A DNA stretch of 64,000 nt, taken from an uncultured Flavobacteriales bacterium (lineage in GTDB: Bacteria > Bacteroidota > Bacteroidia > Flavobacteriales > BACL11). A model generated the notes under the pieces. It was not told the DNA's origin. It saw only the letters and a program-made list of their open reading frames with translations, and did no database searches. The translations under genes were made by a program, and so were the position numbers. This document shows positions 17,594-26,400 of the stretch, piece after piece. The stretch's first letter is position 1. Each line of letters begins with the position of its first letter. The stretch is taken from positions 62,001 to 126,000 of the forward strand of contig CALSQD010000002.1 in assembly GCA_943788405.1 (NCBI GenBank), read 5' to 3'.

Positions 17594-18910
17594 ATGCAAA
17601 GTAAACTATTAATTTATTGTCCAAAGCTTACACCTAGACATCAGTACATTTTTAAAGTATTATTCAATGAACTATATGTTATTGACTATTTGCTTACGGA
17701 TGATGAAGATGTTTTTTTAAATTCACAAGATGTAAAGATAAATTACTCAAAAAAGAGTATCTGTACAAATGAGTTTTTTGTAGAAAGTAATGGTTTACTT
17801 AGTGAAAAAGGAATTAATGAATTGGATATTCAAGTACAATTTGTAAATGATGAGCCAGCTTTTTTTACCACTACAAATGAAAGCGCTTATCATTTTGATA
17901 TTTTTGCAGCTAGTTTCTATTTAATAAGTAGGTATGAAGAGTACCTTCCTCACTTAAAGGATAAATACAACAGGTATAAAGCTGAAGAGAGTTTAGCATA
18001 TAAGCATGGGTTTTTACAAAAACCAATTGTAAATATTTGGCTAAAGCAATTTATAGGTCAATTACAAAGTCAATTTCCTAACTTGATAATTCAAAGTCCT
18101 AAATTCAAATATATTTCAACTATTGATATTGACAATGCATATTTATACAAAGGAAAAGGATTTGTCCGTTCAGTTGCTTTTTTGTTAAAAGCATTAGTTG
18201 TTTTTGATTTTGAAGCAATTAAAATGGCTTTTCAAGTAACATTAAAAAAACGAAAAGATCCGTTTGACACATATTCTTTGCAGTTCAATTTGCAGAAAAA
18301 ATATAATTTAGATGTTCGTTATTTTATATTGATGGGTGATTATGGAATGAATGATAAAAGCATATCGCACAACAATAGTAATTTGCAAGTTTTGATAAAG
18401 CGTTTGGCCGATTTAGCTCCTGTAGGTATTCATCCCTCTTTTGGTTCTAATATCAATGAGAAAAAATTGACTGTTGAGGTTAAACGATTGGAAGATATTC
18501 AAAAGAGAGAAGTGAAATTTAGCAGGCAACATTTTTTGCAATTGTCTTTGCCAAAAACCTATAAGCGATTAATTGAAGCAGGAATTACGAATGATTTTAC
18601 TATGGGATATGCTTCCCATTTAGGATTTAGAGCAGGAATTGCAAGCCCATTTACATTCTATAATTTGGATATGGAACAGATATTCCCCATGATGATTCAC
18701 CCCTTTGCGATTATTGATGATACCTTAAAATTCAACATGAATTTAGATACTGATGAGGTTATTGAAAAAATAAATGGTATTATTGAAGGAGTAAAACAAG
18801 TGAACGGAACGCTTATAACTATTTGGCATAACGATACTCTTAGTGATGAAGGAGTCTGGAAAGGTTGGCGTAATGTTTATGAAGATATGGTTAAATTAAT
18901 AAATACTTAA
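17594..18910 (+). CDS. polysaccharide deacetylase family protein
   Basis: A 438-residue cytoplasmic-looking protein with an N-terminal Bacteroidota-specific domain (residues ~1-160) and a C-terminal NodB-like deacetylase domain. The deacetylase part shows 'STIDIDNAY' near residue 178, which supplies the metal-site Asp pair, 'VGIHPSFGSN' near 280, and 'IWHNDTLSDEG' near 422. Such enzymes remove N- or O-acetyl groups from sugars; the substrate is not known. No signal peptide is visible. It is followed after two bases by upp, so they form an operon whose joint logic is not obvious. Confidence 0.8.
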   Translation: MQSKLLIYCPKLTPRHQYIFKVLFNELYVIDYLLTDDEDVFLNSQDVKINYSKKSICTNEFFVESNGLLSEKGINELDIQVQFVNDEPAFFTTTNESAYHFDIFAASFYLISRYEEYLPHLKDKYNRYKAEESLAYKHGFLQKPIVNIWLKQFIGQLQSQFPNLIIQSPKFKYISTIDIDNAYLYKGKGFVRSVAFLLKALVVFDFEAIKMAFQVTLKKRKDPFDTYSLQFNLQKKYNLDVRYFILMGDYGMNDKSISHNNSNLQVLIKRLADLAPVGIHPSFGSNINEKKLTVEVKRLEDIQKREVKFSRQHFLQLSLPKTYKRLIEAGITNDFTMGYASHLGFRAGIASPFTFYNLDMEQIFPMMIHPFAIIDDTLKFNMNLDTDEVIEKINGIIEGVKQVNGTLITIWHNDTLSDEGVWKGWRNVYEDMVKLINT

Positions 18911-18912
18911 AT

Positions 18913-19566
18913 ATGGAAACAATTAATTTAGGAAAACAGGATTCAGTATTTAATCATTTTGTAAGAGAGATAAGGGATGTTAGTATTCAAAAAGATGCTA
19001 TGCGTTTCAGGAGGAATATTGAACGAATTGGAGAAGTATTTGCTTATGAAATAAGTAAAAAAATGACTTATCAAGCACAGGATATAACTACTCCACTGGG
19101 CATTTCAACTGAAAATATAATGCTTGATAAACCAGTATTGGCAACTATATTGCGTGCAGGATTGCCTTTACATCAAGGTTTACTTAATTATTTTGATAGC
19201 TCAGATAATTGTTTTATTTCAGCTTTCAGAAAGCATAAAAAGGGAGGAGATTTTGAAATAAAAATCGAATATATGTCTTCTCCGAATTTAGAAGGAAAGA
19301 CCGTGATTTTATGCGATCCTATGTTAGCTAGTGGTAATTCTATGGTATTGGCAATGGAGGCTTTGTTATCCAAAGGAAAACCAAAACACATTCATGTAGT
19401 TGCTGTTATCGCTAGCTCTGAAGGGATTCAGTATTTTAAAGAAAACACCCCTTTCAGAAATTGTACACTTTGGCTAGGGGCAGAAGACCAGGAGATGACT
19501 TCACAATCGTACATAGTACCTGGCTTAGGAGATGCTGGAGGTTTAGCTTTTGGTGAAAAAAGTTGA
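18913..19566 (+). CDS. upp: uracil phosphoribosyltransferase
   Basis: Upp converts uracil and PRPP to UMP in pyrimidine salvage. The 217-residue protein has the PRPP-binding loop 'VILCDPMLASGNSM' near residue 131, 'ATILRAGLPLHQGLL' near 77, and the uracil-binding C-terminus 'YIVPGLGDAGGLAFG'. It is full length and ends with TGA. Confidence 0.95.
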   Translation: METINLGKQDSVFNHFVREIRDVSIQKDAMRFRRNIERIGEVFAYEISKKMTYQAQDITTPLGISTENIMLDKPVLATILRAGLPLHQGLLNYFDSSDNCFISAFRKHKKGGDFEIKIEYMSSPNLEGKTVILCDPMLASGNSMVLAMEALLSKGKPKHIHVVAVIASSEGIQYFKENTPFRNCTLWLGAEDQEMTSQSYIVPGLGDAGGLAFGEKS

Positions 19567-19669
19567 GTGCATAAGAGTTTTTTAAAAGGATAGAGGTTAT
19601 TATATTTATTTTCACGAAATTAGCAACCCTTTAAGTTTAAGTTCGTAAAGGTAGAAACGAAAAGTAATT

Positions 19670-20095
19670 ATGTCAATCGCATTAAAAATATTAGTTGTAA
19701 TTTTCCTAAGTGGTATCAAATTTATGTTTGCTATCCCGCTTTCTATCATTAAATATGACTTTACATTTATACAAACTCTTCTTTTTTCAGTAGTAGGAGG
19801 AGTTATAAGTATTTTTGTGTTTGCTTATTTAAGTGATAAAATTTATAAGCTAATTAAAAAAAGAAGGAAAAATAAAGAAAAGAAAAGAAGCGCTAAAAAA
19901 GCATTGGCAATTAAAACAGCTCGCAAATATGGCTTAGTTGGTATAGCCTTTTTAACCCCTATCTTTTTGTCAATACCTATCGGAACCTATTTAGCACTTT
20001 ACTTTTTCCCTGAAAAAAGAAAAACAATTCCAGTACTGATTACTTCAGTAGTAGCTTGGTCATTAGTGCTTTCAGTTACACTTACTTCTTTTTAA
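19670..20095 (+). CDS. small integral membrane protein, unknown function
   Basis: A 141-residue protein with about four membrane segments (residues ~5-25, 32-55, 87-110, 118-140). A strongly basic cytoplasmic loop (KKRRKNKEKKRSAKK) lies between the second and third. It distantly recalls the small multidrug-export-like or DedA-like membrane families, but I cannot assign it. The start codon follows AACGAAAAGTAATT, a word also seen upstream of other starts here. The yjjG-like gene begins five bases after its stop. Confidence 0.7.
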   Translation: MSIALKILVVIFLSGIKFMFAIPLSIIKYDFTFIQTLLFSVVGGVISIFVFAYLSDKIYKLIKKRRKNKEKKRSAKKALAIKTARKYGLVGIAFLTPIFLSIPIGTYLALYFFPEKRKTIPVLITSVVAWSLVLSVTLTSF

Positions 20096-20100
20096 GAAGA

Positions 20101-20790
20101 ATGATAAAACATATATTTTTTGATTTAGATCGTACCCTTTGGGATTTTGAAGCAAATTCTTACAAATGCCTTTTAGAACTTTGTAATACTTATAATTTAA
20201 AAGAAAAAGGAATTAAAAATTATGAAGAATTTATTGAAAACTATAAAATTCATAATGAAAAGTTATGGGAATTATACAGAGCAGATAAAATCTCTCAAAA
20301 AGATTTAAGAAGAGAAAGATTTCAAAGAGCACTTGCTGATTATAATATTAAAGACTCACTTCTTGCTGAAAAGATTGGAGAAGATTATGTGAGTCAGTGT
20401 CCTAAAAAAGATAAATTATTCCCTTATACAATTGAGGTTTTGGACTATTTATTTGAGAAATACCAGTTACATATAATTACAAATGGATTTCACAACACAC
20501 AACATATAAAACTAAAATATTCTAATCTAGAAAAATATTTTGATCTGATTATTACATCCGAACAAATGGGAGTGAAAAAACCAAACCCTAAAATATTTGA
20601 ATTTGCACTAGAAAAAGCTAAATCTACTCCTTCAGAAAGCATTTACATTGGTGATGATTTAATTGTAGATATTTTAGGATGTGAGAATTGTGGAATAGAT
20701 GGAGTTTATTTCAACCCTGAGAAGAAGATTCATCAAGAAGATATTACTTATGAAATCAGTTGTTTGTCTCAGCTAAAGGAATTATTTTAA
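20101..20790 (+). CDS. YjjG-family HAD noncanonical pyrimidine nucleotidase
   Basis: This HAD-superfamily phosphatase of the YjjG type dephosphorylates noncanonical pyrimidine nucleotides. I start at 20101 (MIKHIFFDLDRTLWDF): the catalytic Asp motif DLDRT must lie near the N-terminus, and an upstream ATG at 20056 would overlap the membrane protein. HAD motif II is 'HIITNGFHNTQ', motif III Lys is in 'GVKKPNPKIFE', motif IV 'YIGDDLIVDILG'. At 229 residues it is full length. Its last 35 bases overlap the convergent aroA gene. Confidence 0.9.
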   Translation: MIKHIFFDLDRTLWDFEANSYKCLLELCNTYNLKEKGIKNYEEFIENYKIHNEKLWELYRADKISQKDLRRERFQRALADYNIKDSLLAEKIGEDYVSQCPKKDKLFPYTIEVLDYLFEKYQLHIITNGFHNTQHIKLKYSNLEKYFDLIITSEQMGVKKPNPKIFEFALEKAKSTPSESIYIGDDLIVDILGCENCGIDGVYFNPEKKIHQEDITYEISCLSQLKELF

Positions 20791-21937
20791 AACCTGCTTT
20801 TTCTAAATCCTCCCAAAAACAAGGGTAGGATTTACTTACAACCTCAATATTATTTATTTGTAGTTCACCATGTTTAAGACAAAGAGGAGCCAAACTCATT
20901 GCCATTCTATGGTCATGATAAGTTTCAATTATTTTGCTGGAATTTAATTTTAACAATTCATTTTCTACTGCAGTTATTCTATTGGTTTCTTTATTTTTTA
21001 AAGTTGTAAGTCCTGAAAAATTAGAGCATTTATTCAATCCGAAAAGAGTACATTTTAAAGGTTGGTATAAATCTGGTGTTTCTAGTAAATCAAGAGTGTT
21101 TGGGAAATTGAGTATTTTGTTTTTTGTTAAAGTTAAAGTGCCATTTTCAAATGTTGAATGCACTCCTAGTTCTTCAAATAACTCCATTACTTTTTTATCG
21201 CCTTGAATTGAGTTTTCAGTAAGGCCGTTTAACTTAATATTGCAATTATCTGATAGAGCTGAAATTTCAAACCAAAAAGAAGCTGCTGACCAATCCGATT
21301 CAACAGTATAATTTTGTGCAATATATTTTTGATGTTTAATGCTGATTGTATTGTTATTCCAAGAATGGATAACACCAAATTCTTCCATTAAACTCAAGGT
21401 CATTTTCACATAAGGTTTAGATACTAATTCCCCTATAATGGAAAGGTTTAAACCTTCTGTTAAAGTAGGGGAAATTAATAATAATGCAGAAATAAATTGT
21501 GAACTAATACCACCATCAATTTCTATTTCCCCTCCCTTTAATTTACTTCCTTGTATATTTAATGGAGGGAATCCTTCTTTTTCTAAATACTCAATCTGAG
21601 CTCCCATTTTTCTTAAAACATCTACCAATATTTTAATTGGTCGTTCTTTTATTCTTTCTGTACCGGTCAAAATAAATTCTTCTCCTTTTTGGGTAGAAAG
21701 AAAAGCGGTTAAGAAACGAAAGGAAGTTCCTGCAGCACCAATATCTATGGTAGTTTTTGAAGGGTTTAAAGCTTCCTTTAAACTTTTTGTATCATCAGAA
21801 TCAGATAAGTTTTCAATCTCAAACTTGTTTTCACTAAGTGATTGTATGATTAATAATCTGTTGGAAATACTTTTAGAAGAAGGTAAGTCTATCTCACAAT
21901 TAATATTGCTAGTAGGATGTGAAACTTTATAATTCAT
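20756..21937 (-). CDS. aroA: 3-phosphoshikimate 1-carboxyvinyltransferase (EPSP synthase)
   Basis: AroA transfers enolpyruvate from PEP to shikimate 3-phosphate, step six of the shikimate pathway. Motifs include 'LPSSKSISNR' near residue 18, 'GAAGTSFRFL' near 68, 'SSQFISALLL' near 147, and 'YHDHRMAMSLAPL' near 345. The 393 residues are somewhat short compared with enterobacterial enzymes (~427) but typical for this phylum. It overlaps aroB by 11 bases, so the two shikimate genes are co-translated. The 3' end overlaps the convergent yjjG-like gene by 35 bases. Confidence 0.95.
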   Translation of the reverse strand: MNYKVSHPTSNINCEIDLPSSKSISNRLLIIQSLSENKFEIENLSDSDDTKSLKEALNPSKTTIDIGAAGTSFRFLTAFLSTQKGEEFILTGTERIKERPIKILVDVLRKMGAQIEYLEKEGFPPLNIQGSKLKGGEIEIDGGISSQFISALLLISPTLTEGLNLSIIGELVSKPYVKMTLSLMEEFGVIHSWNNNTISIKHQKYIAQNYTVESDWSAASFWFEISALSDNCNIKLNGLTENSIQGDKKVMELFEELGVHSTFENGTLTLTKNKILNFPNTLDLLETPDLYQPLKCTLFGLNKCSNFSGLTTLKNKETNRITAVENELLKLNSSKIIETYHDHRMAMSLAPLCLKHGELQINNIEVVSKSYPCFWEDLEKAGFKIIPLAETNN

Positions 21938-22916
21938 CTAGCTTTAGTAAGTTGTCCGTACTGCAATCTCCAATATTTTTCAGTAGAGAAAAGTTAATCT
22001 TATCTTCTTTATTCTTTTTGTCATTGATAAGATATTGGTATAGATTTGATTTTTTTGGTGTGTAGGGTAAGCTAAAATTTGATAAGATATAATTTTTTAT
22101 TTCTTGTTTATTTTCTTCTGAAATTTGAGCTAGTTCTATCTCCAAAATCATTCCCATGAAAACAGCCTCTCCATGTAGGATTGGAGTTCCTTTTTCCAGA
22201 TAATAACTTTCTATTGCATGACCAAAAGTATGTCCAAAATTTAGTTTTTTTCGTTCTCCTTTTTCAAAAGGATCAGATGCAACAATTTTGTTTTTTATTT
22301 GAATAGAGGTCCCAATAATTTCTTTCCAAATTAACTCATTAAAAGAAGTAGAAATAATTTTATTCCATAAATTTTTATCAGCAATAAGGGCGTGTTTAAC
22401 TACTTCTGCAAATCCAGATTTTAATTCATTTTCAGGGAGTGTGCTTAAAAATTCAGGATTTATTATTACAGAATGAGGATTATTGAAAATACCAATTTGA
22501 TTTTTTAATCCATTAAAATCAACTCCTAGTTTCCCTCCAATACTTGCATCTACCATTGCAAGTAAAGTTGTCGGAATTTGTATAAAATCAATTCCTCTTT
22601 TATAAGTGGAGGCACAAAAACCACCCATATCGCCAATTACTCCACCTCCTAGATTTATTAAAAGTGAGTTTCTATCAAAATGATTATTTGTTAGCTCTTC
22701 CCAAATGAAACTACAAGTAGTAATATTCTTGTGTTCTTCCCCTGATTTGATTTCAATAATTGTACAATTATCAAACTTAGGAAGTTTGTATAGACAATTT
22801 CTTTTTGTATTTTCATCTACTAAAATAGCAACTTTGGAGTAAGTTAAAAAATCTAATTTGGTAAGTGATTTTTCACCTATCCATACAGAGTAACCAGATG
22901 AAACTATTTCTTTCAC
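21927..22916 (-). CDS. aroB: 3-dehydroquinate synthase
   Basis: AroB makes 3-dehydroquinate from DAHP with NAD+ and a divalent metal. The 329-residue protein shows 'SGEEHKN' near 57, 'NLGGGVIGDMGGFCAS' near 89, 'IQIPTTLLAMVDASIGGKLGVDF' (core PTTLLAMVDASIGGK) near 113, and the metal-binding 'NFGHTFGHAIE' near 227 with 'HGEAV' following. It is slightly shorter than usual (~350), mostly at the C-terminus. Its start overlaps the stop of the upstream phosphatase gene by four bases (ATGA). Confidence 0.95.
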   Translation of the reverse strand: MKEIVSSGYSVWIGEKSLTKLDFLTYSKVAILVDENTKRNCLYKLPKFDNCTIIEIKSGEEHKNITTCSFIWEELTNNHFDRNSLLINLGGGVIGDMGGFCASTYKRGIDFIQIPTTLLAMVDASIGGKLGVDFNGLKNQIGIFNNPHSVIINPEFLSTLPENELKSGFAEVVKHALIADKNLWNKIISTSFNELIWKEIIGTSIQIKNKIVASDPFEKGERKKLNFGHTFGHAIESYYLEKGTPILHGEAVFMGMILEIELAQISEENKQEIKNYILSNFSLPYTPKKSNLYQYLINDKKNKEDKINFSLLKNIGDCSTDNLLKLDEL

Positions 22917-24532
22917 TGAGTAACTTCAGGTAAAGGATTTCCTGTACAACCATTTGGATAAGCAGTCCCTAAAATAGTGCTAATAGTTGGGGCTATATCA
23001 CGGATGTTTACTTTTCGGTCAGTTTGTCCTTGCGGTATTTCTCCTCCCCAAAAAATAAGTGGCACATGAGTGTCATAGCTGTAAGATGAGCCATGAGTTG
23101 TACCTCCATTTGACCAATAAGAAGAAAGCCAACCGGTTTGTAAACTTACAATAACATCTCCTGATCTTTTCTGATTAAAGCCCCTTTGCACTAAGGAGTG
23201 AAAAGAATTGGAATATTCATTTTCGTGTAATTGAGTTGCTGTGTAAGTATTTTTAACCCACTCATATTTTAAGAAAAATTGAGCACAGTTCCTTTGAATC
23301 TCCTCCATACTTATGTTTTTTGCTTCAATCAAATCATGATTTAAAAACAAATGGTTATTGGAATAATTTTTAATCCAATTTCCCTCACCATATGTAATGT
23401 TTAAATGAGATAAAAGATCAGTTTTCATTGTTGATCCATCAAAATAACCTGCAGGAATATTTCTTTCTAAAAGTTCATGAGGCTCAGAAACAACCCCATG
23501 ATCGGCCGTAATAAAAACAACTGCATTTTCAAAACCTACTTTGCTGTCAATTGTTTTTAAAAGCTTGGCTATATCCTTATCCAAACGGATATAAGTGTCC
23601 TTAATTTCAGAGGCGTGCGGGCCATATTGATGACCAATATAATCGGTAGAAGAAAAACTAACTGTTAAAATATCAGTATTTTTTCCTTGTCCTAATTTTT
23701 CTTTCTTAAGTATTTCAAGTGCCAAATCATTTAAAATAGTATTTCCAAATGGTGTCTTTTTTATTGCACTTCCTCCTTTTTGTATTAGTAAGGAGTCTAA
23801 ATTATGAGAAAACTCACCTTTTACTTTCCATTCTCCTTTTAAATAATTTTGTGTAGTATTACTATCGTTTATCTTTTGAATATAATCAGGAAGATTCTCC
23901 ATGTAAAAAGAAGAGGTAATCCATTTTCCATCACTATTCATCCAATACGCTCCATTAGCTGTATGTCCTGCAGGCAATATAGCCCCTCTATCTTTTAAAG
24001 ATATTCCAAAAACTTTACTGTTTGCATTGAATAGTTTTAACTCGTCAGTAAAGGTTGTTGTTAGCATATGGTGTGGTGACATCTTCCCGTCAGCAGATTG
24101 TACATCTACATTTTTTTGTTCGCAATTACAAACGGTATGCATATCCCCATCTCCTGCACAATAAATATAATCTCCTGAGTTTTTATCGTACCAATCATTA
24201 GCAATTATACCATGTACAGCAGGAGTAGTTCCTGTATAAATACTTGCATGACCAGGACCTGTGTAAGTAGGGACATAACCGAATTGTGCATTTCTGAAAA
24301 AATGACCTTCATTTATCAATTTTTTAAAGCCATCATTTCCAAAATTATCCCAAAAACGATATATATAATCGTAACGCATTTGATCTACTACAATACCAAC
24401 TACTAGTTTTGGTTTTTCTGTTTCATTCTCTGAACCTACTTGAAGGGAAAAGGAAATACCTTTTGACTTTTTTTGTGCAAAAGATTGAAATCCTGTAAAA
24501 ATGATAAGTGTAAGTATGAGTGTTTTTTTCAT
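22913..24532 (-). CDS. pafA: PafA-type alkaline phosphatase
   Basis: This is an exported phosphomonoesterase of the Bacteroidota PafA family. Residues 1-19 form a signal peptide (MKKTLILTLIIFTGFQSFA). The metal Asp lies in 'VVDQMRYDY', the catalytic Thr in 'YTGPGHASIYTG', the second set of ligands in 'ITADHGV', and the last His in 'GGTTHGSSYSYDTHVPL'. The 539-residue length fits. It is the first gene of the unit pafA-aroB-aroA with four- and 11-base overlaps, an unusual pairing of a periplasmic phosphatase with shikimate genes. I see no Pho-box. Confidence 0.9.
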   Translation of the reverse strand: MKKTLILTLIIFTGFQSFAQKKSKGISFSLQVGSENETEKPKLVVGIVVDQMRYDYIYRFWDNFGNDGFKKLINEGHFFRNAQFGYVPTYTGPGHASIYTGTTPAVHGIIANDWYDKNSGDYIYCAGDGDMHTVCNCEQKNVDVQSADGKMSPHHMLTTTFTDELKLFNANSKVFGISLKDRGAILPAGHTANGAYWMNSDGKWITSSFYMENLPDYIQKINDSNTTQNYLKGEWKVKGEFSHNLDSLLIQKGGSAIKKTPFGNTILNDLALEILKKEKLGQGKNTDILTVSFSSTDYIGHQYGPHASEIKDTYIRLDKDIAKLLKTIDSKVGFENAVVFITADHGVVSEPHELLERNIPAGYFDGSTMKTDLLSHLNITYGEGNWIKNYSNNHLFLNHDLIEAKNISMEEIQRNCAQFFLKYEWVKNTYTATQLHENEYSNSFHSLVQRGFNQKRSGDVIVSLQTGWLSSYWSNGGTTHGSSYSYDTHVPLIFWGGEIPQGQTDRKVNIRDIAPTISTILGTAYPNGCTGNPLPEVTQ

Positions 24533-24558
24533 CTTAGTTTATTGTTAATCTATTGTTT

Positions 24559-25581
24559 TTAAAGTTTATATGTTAATCCAAGTACAGTTCTATACATTCT
24601 ATTTTTGGAGATACGATTAACATCCATGCCCCAATCTTCTTCAACCCATTTCATAAATTCTTCATTCCAAAAATCAGTGACTCAATAGTAAGCGGTACAA
24701 TCAAAAAAGGCTGTTAGTTTATCATTAATTGGATAGGATAATCCAAGACCCAATATTCCTCCAAAATCAAATCTGTTTATCTCTTTTAACTCATTCTCAA
24801 TGATTTGTTCCTCTCCCTCTAAAGTACGTGTTAAGATTGACTTAATTAAATAAGCAGAATAAATACCTGTTTTGACAGTAAAACTTGGTTTGTAATAAAA
24901 ATTATACTCAATATTAACAGGTAATGATAAATAATGATTTGAATAGTTTCTGTAGTTGTCTCCTGAAGAAATCGGAGTGTCGCCTGATTCAGGATTATCA
25001 ACTGTATTATTTTGATTTGTTTTCCAACCTGAGATATGATAATTAAGCTCTGTATTAATTGAAAAATGTGGACTATAGTTATATTTAAAAATTAACCCCT
25101 GAATAGTTGTTATATATTTTTCTTCATCATCAGGTTCTCTTCCCCCAATAGCACCTATAGTATTTGTATTATTATTAAAGGAAGCTCCAAAAAGGGCGCC
25201 TATTTCCAAGGATTTTTTAAAGTCTACTCTTTTCTGAATTAATAATTTTTTAAAGTCTACTTTTTTCTGCATTCTAATCTTCTTCCGCTCTTCTTTCTGC
25301 TGAAGATATAACTTATCATTTTCTTCTTTTTCAATTTTAGCTTCTAATATGCCTAACCCTTTAAAAGTTTCTATTCTACCTGAAGAATAAATCACTTTTG
25401 CTAACTCTCTTTTTTTAATGACATTATTTGTGGTTTCACCTTTGTGTTGGTATGTTATATCATTTACACCAACTTCTATTACCTTACCAATTATAGTATC
25501 ACCACTACTGAATATTAACTTATCATCCTGCCCAAACCCTATCATAGGTAAGCAAAATAATATGAGTAGTAGTTTTTTCAT
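24559..25581 (-). pseudogene. outer-membrane beta-barrel protein interrupted by an in-frame TGA
   Basis: The protein starts with a signal peptide (MKKLLLILFCLPMIGFGQ). Residues ~20-90 are a small beta domain that recalls the 'SSGDTIIGKVIEVGVNDI' module seen before barrels in Bacteroidota, followed by a basic coiled segment with two near-identical 'KKVDFKKLLIQKRVDFKK' units (residues ~106-120) and an outer-membrane barrel. The frame stops at TGA (24682-24684) after '...FFDCTAYY'. It continues in the same frame for 41 codons as 'VTDFWNEEFMKWVEEDWGMD' and ends 'RTVLGLTYKL' before TAA at 24559. That end is a typical final barrel strand, so the natural protein is ~340 residues. Confidence 0.75.
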
Positions 25582-25582
25582 C

Positions 25583-25726
25583 TTAGTGAGTTTCTATTTT
25601 TATTTGCTCAATATCTAAAGTATCAACTTGAATGACAGTCTCCTCCTTCTCATATTCTTTTACTTCATCAAATCTACAAGAATAAAATAAAGGCAAGCAA
25701 AGTAATATAAGTAGTCCTTTTTTCAT
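25583..25726 (-). CDS. small predicted lipoprotein (47 aa)
   Basis: The reading frame encodes MKKGLLILLCLPLFYSC, a lipoprotein signal peptide with Cys17 as the lipid-modified residue, followed by a 30-residue acidic tail (KEYEKEETVIQVDTLDIEQ). Its ATG overlaps the stop of the PAP2 gene by four bases, and its stop lies one base from the start of the barrel-protein gene, which argues that it is translated. The signal peptide resembles that of the next gene (MKKLLLILFCLP). Function is unknown. Confidence 0.6.
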   Translation of the reverse strand: MKKGLLILLCLPLFYSCRFDEVKEYEKEETVIQVDTLDIEQIKIETH

Positions 25727-26400
25727 TTTTTCCTATTTTTAATCGCAAGAACCCCAAGAGATAAACCCACCGCAACTAATACATCTGCAATAGGAGGCAC
25801 TTCAGGCCAAATAAAATTCCAAATACAAACTAGCGCAAGCCATACAAACCAAATCCAATCCAATTTTTTTATTTTCATTTTATAAATGTAATAGACTAGC
25901 AAACTTACAAAAAGCCCCCAAAACATACCTCCTAAAATATCAAAAGGATAATGAACTCCTAAATAAACTCTACTAAATCCTATAAGCACTGCCCAAGAAA
26001 ATAGCCAGGCAAATCCCCAAAAATTACGGAACAATAAAGCCATAAAAAAGGCAATAGCAAAGGAGTTAGATGCGTGTGAGGAGATAAATCCGAAAGGACC
26101 TCCACAACCATCAACAACTCTTATTCCTTCTAAAAAATGACAAGGTCTCGCTCTTTCAAATACTTCTTTAAAAAGATGAACACTACCGAAATCTGCTAGA
26201 AAAATTAATAAACCTAAAGAGAAAATAATCTTTAAGAAGTCCTTTGGAAATTTTTTGTAAAACGCGTATAAAATGTAAAGGTATAATGGAATCCAAAACC
26301 ATTTTGAGGAAATGAGAATCATAACTTCATCCATTTGTTCCCATCCTGCAGAGTTGATTATTCTGAAAAAATATTCATCTATTTTTTGCAGTTTTTCCAT
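25723..26400 (-). CDS. PAP2-family membrane phosphatase
   Basis: A 225-residue polytopic inner-membrane protein of the phosphatidic acid phosphatase type 2 superfamily, which includes undecaprenyl-diphosphate and phosphatidylglycerophosphate phosphatases. The three active-site motifs are present: 'KEVFERARP' near residue 75, 'ISSHASNS' near 105 (Gly of the usual PSGH replaced by Ser) and 'SRVYLGVHYPFD' near 142. About six membrane helices are predicted. It starts one base into the obgE stop (TAATG). The exact lipid substrate cannot be told from sequence. Confidence 0.92.
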   Translation of the reverse strand: MEKLQKIDEYFFRIINSAGWEQMDEVMILISSKWFWIPLYLYILYAFYKKFPKDFLKIIFSLGLLIFLADFGSVHLFKEVFERARPCHFLEGIRVVDGCGGPFGFISSHASNSFAIAFFMALLFRNFWGFAWLFSWAVLIGFSRVYLGVHYPFDILGGMFWGLFVSLLVYYIYKMKIKKLDWIWFVWLALVCIWNFIWPEVPPIADVLVAVGLSLGVLAIKNRKK

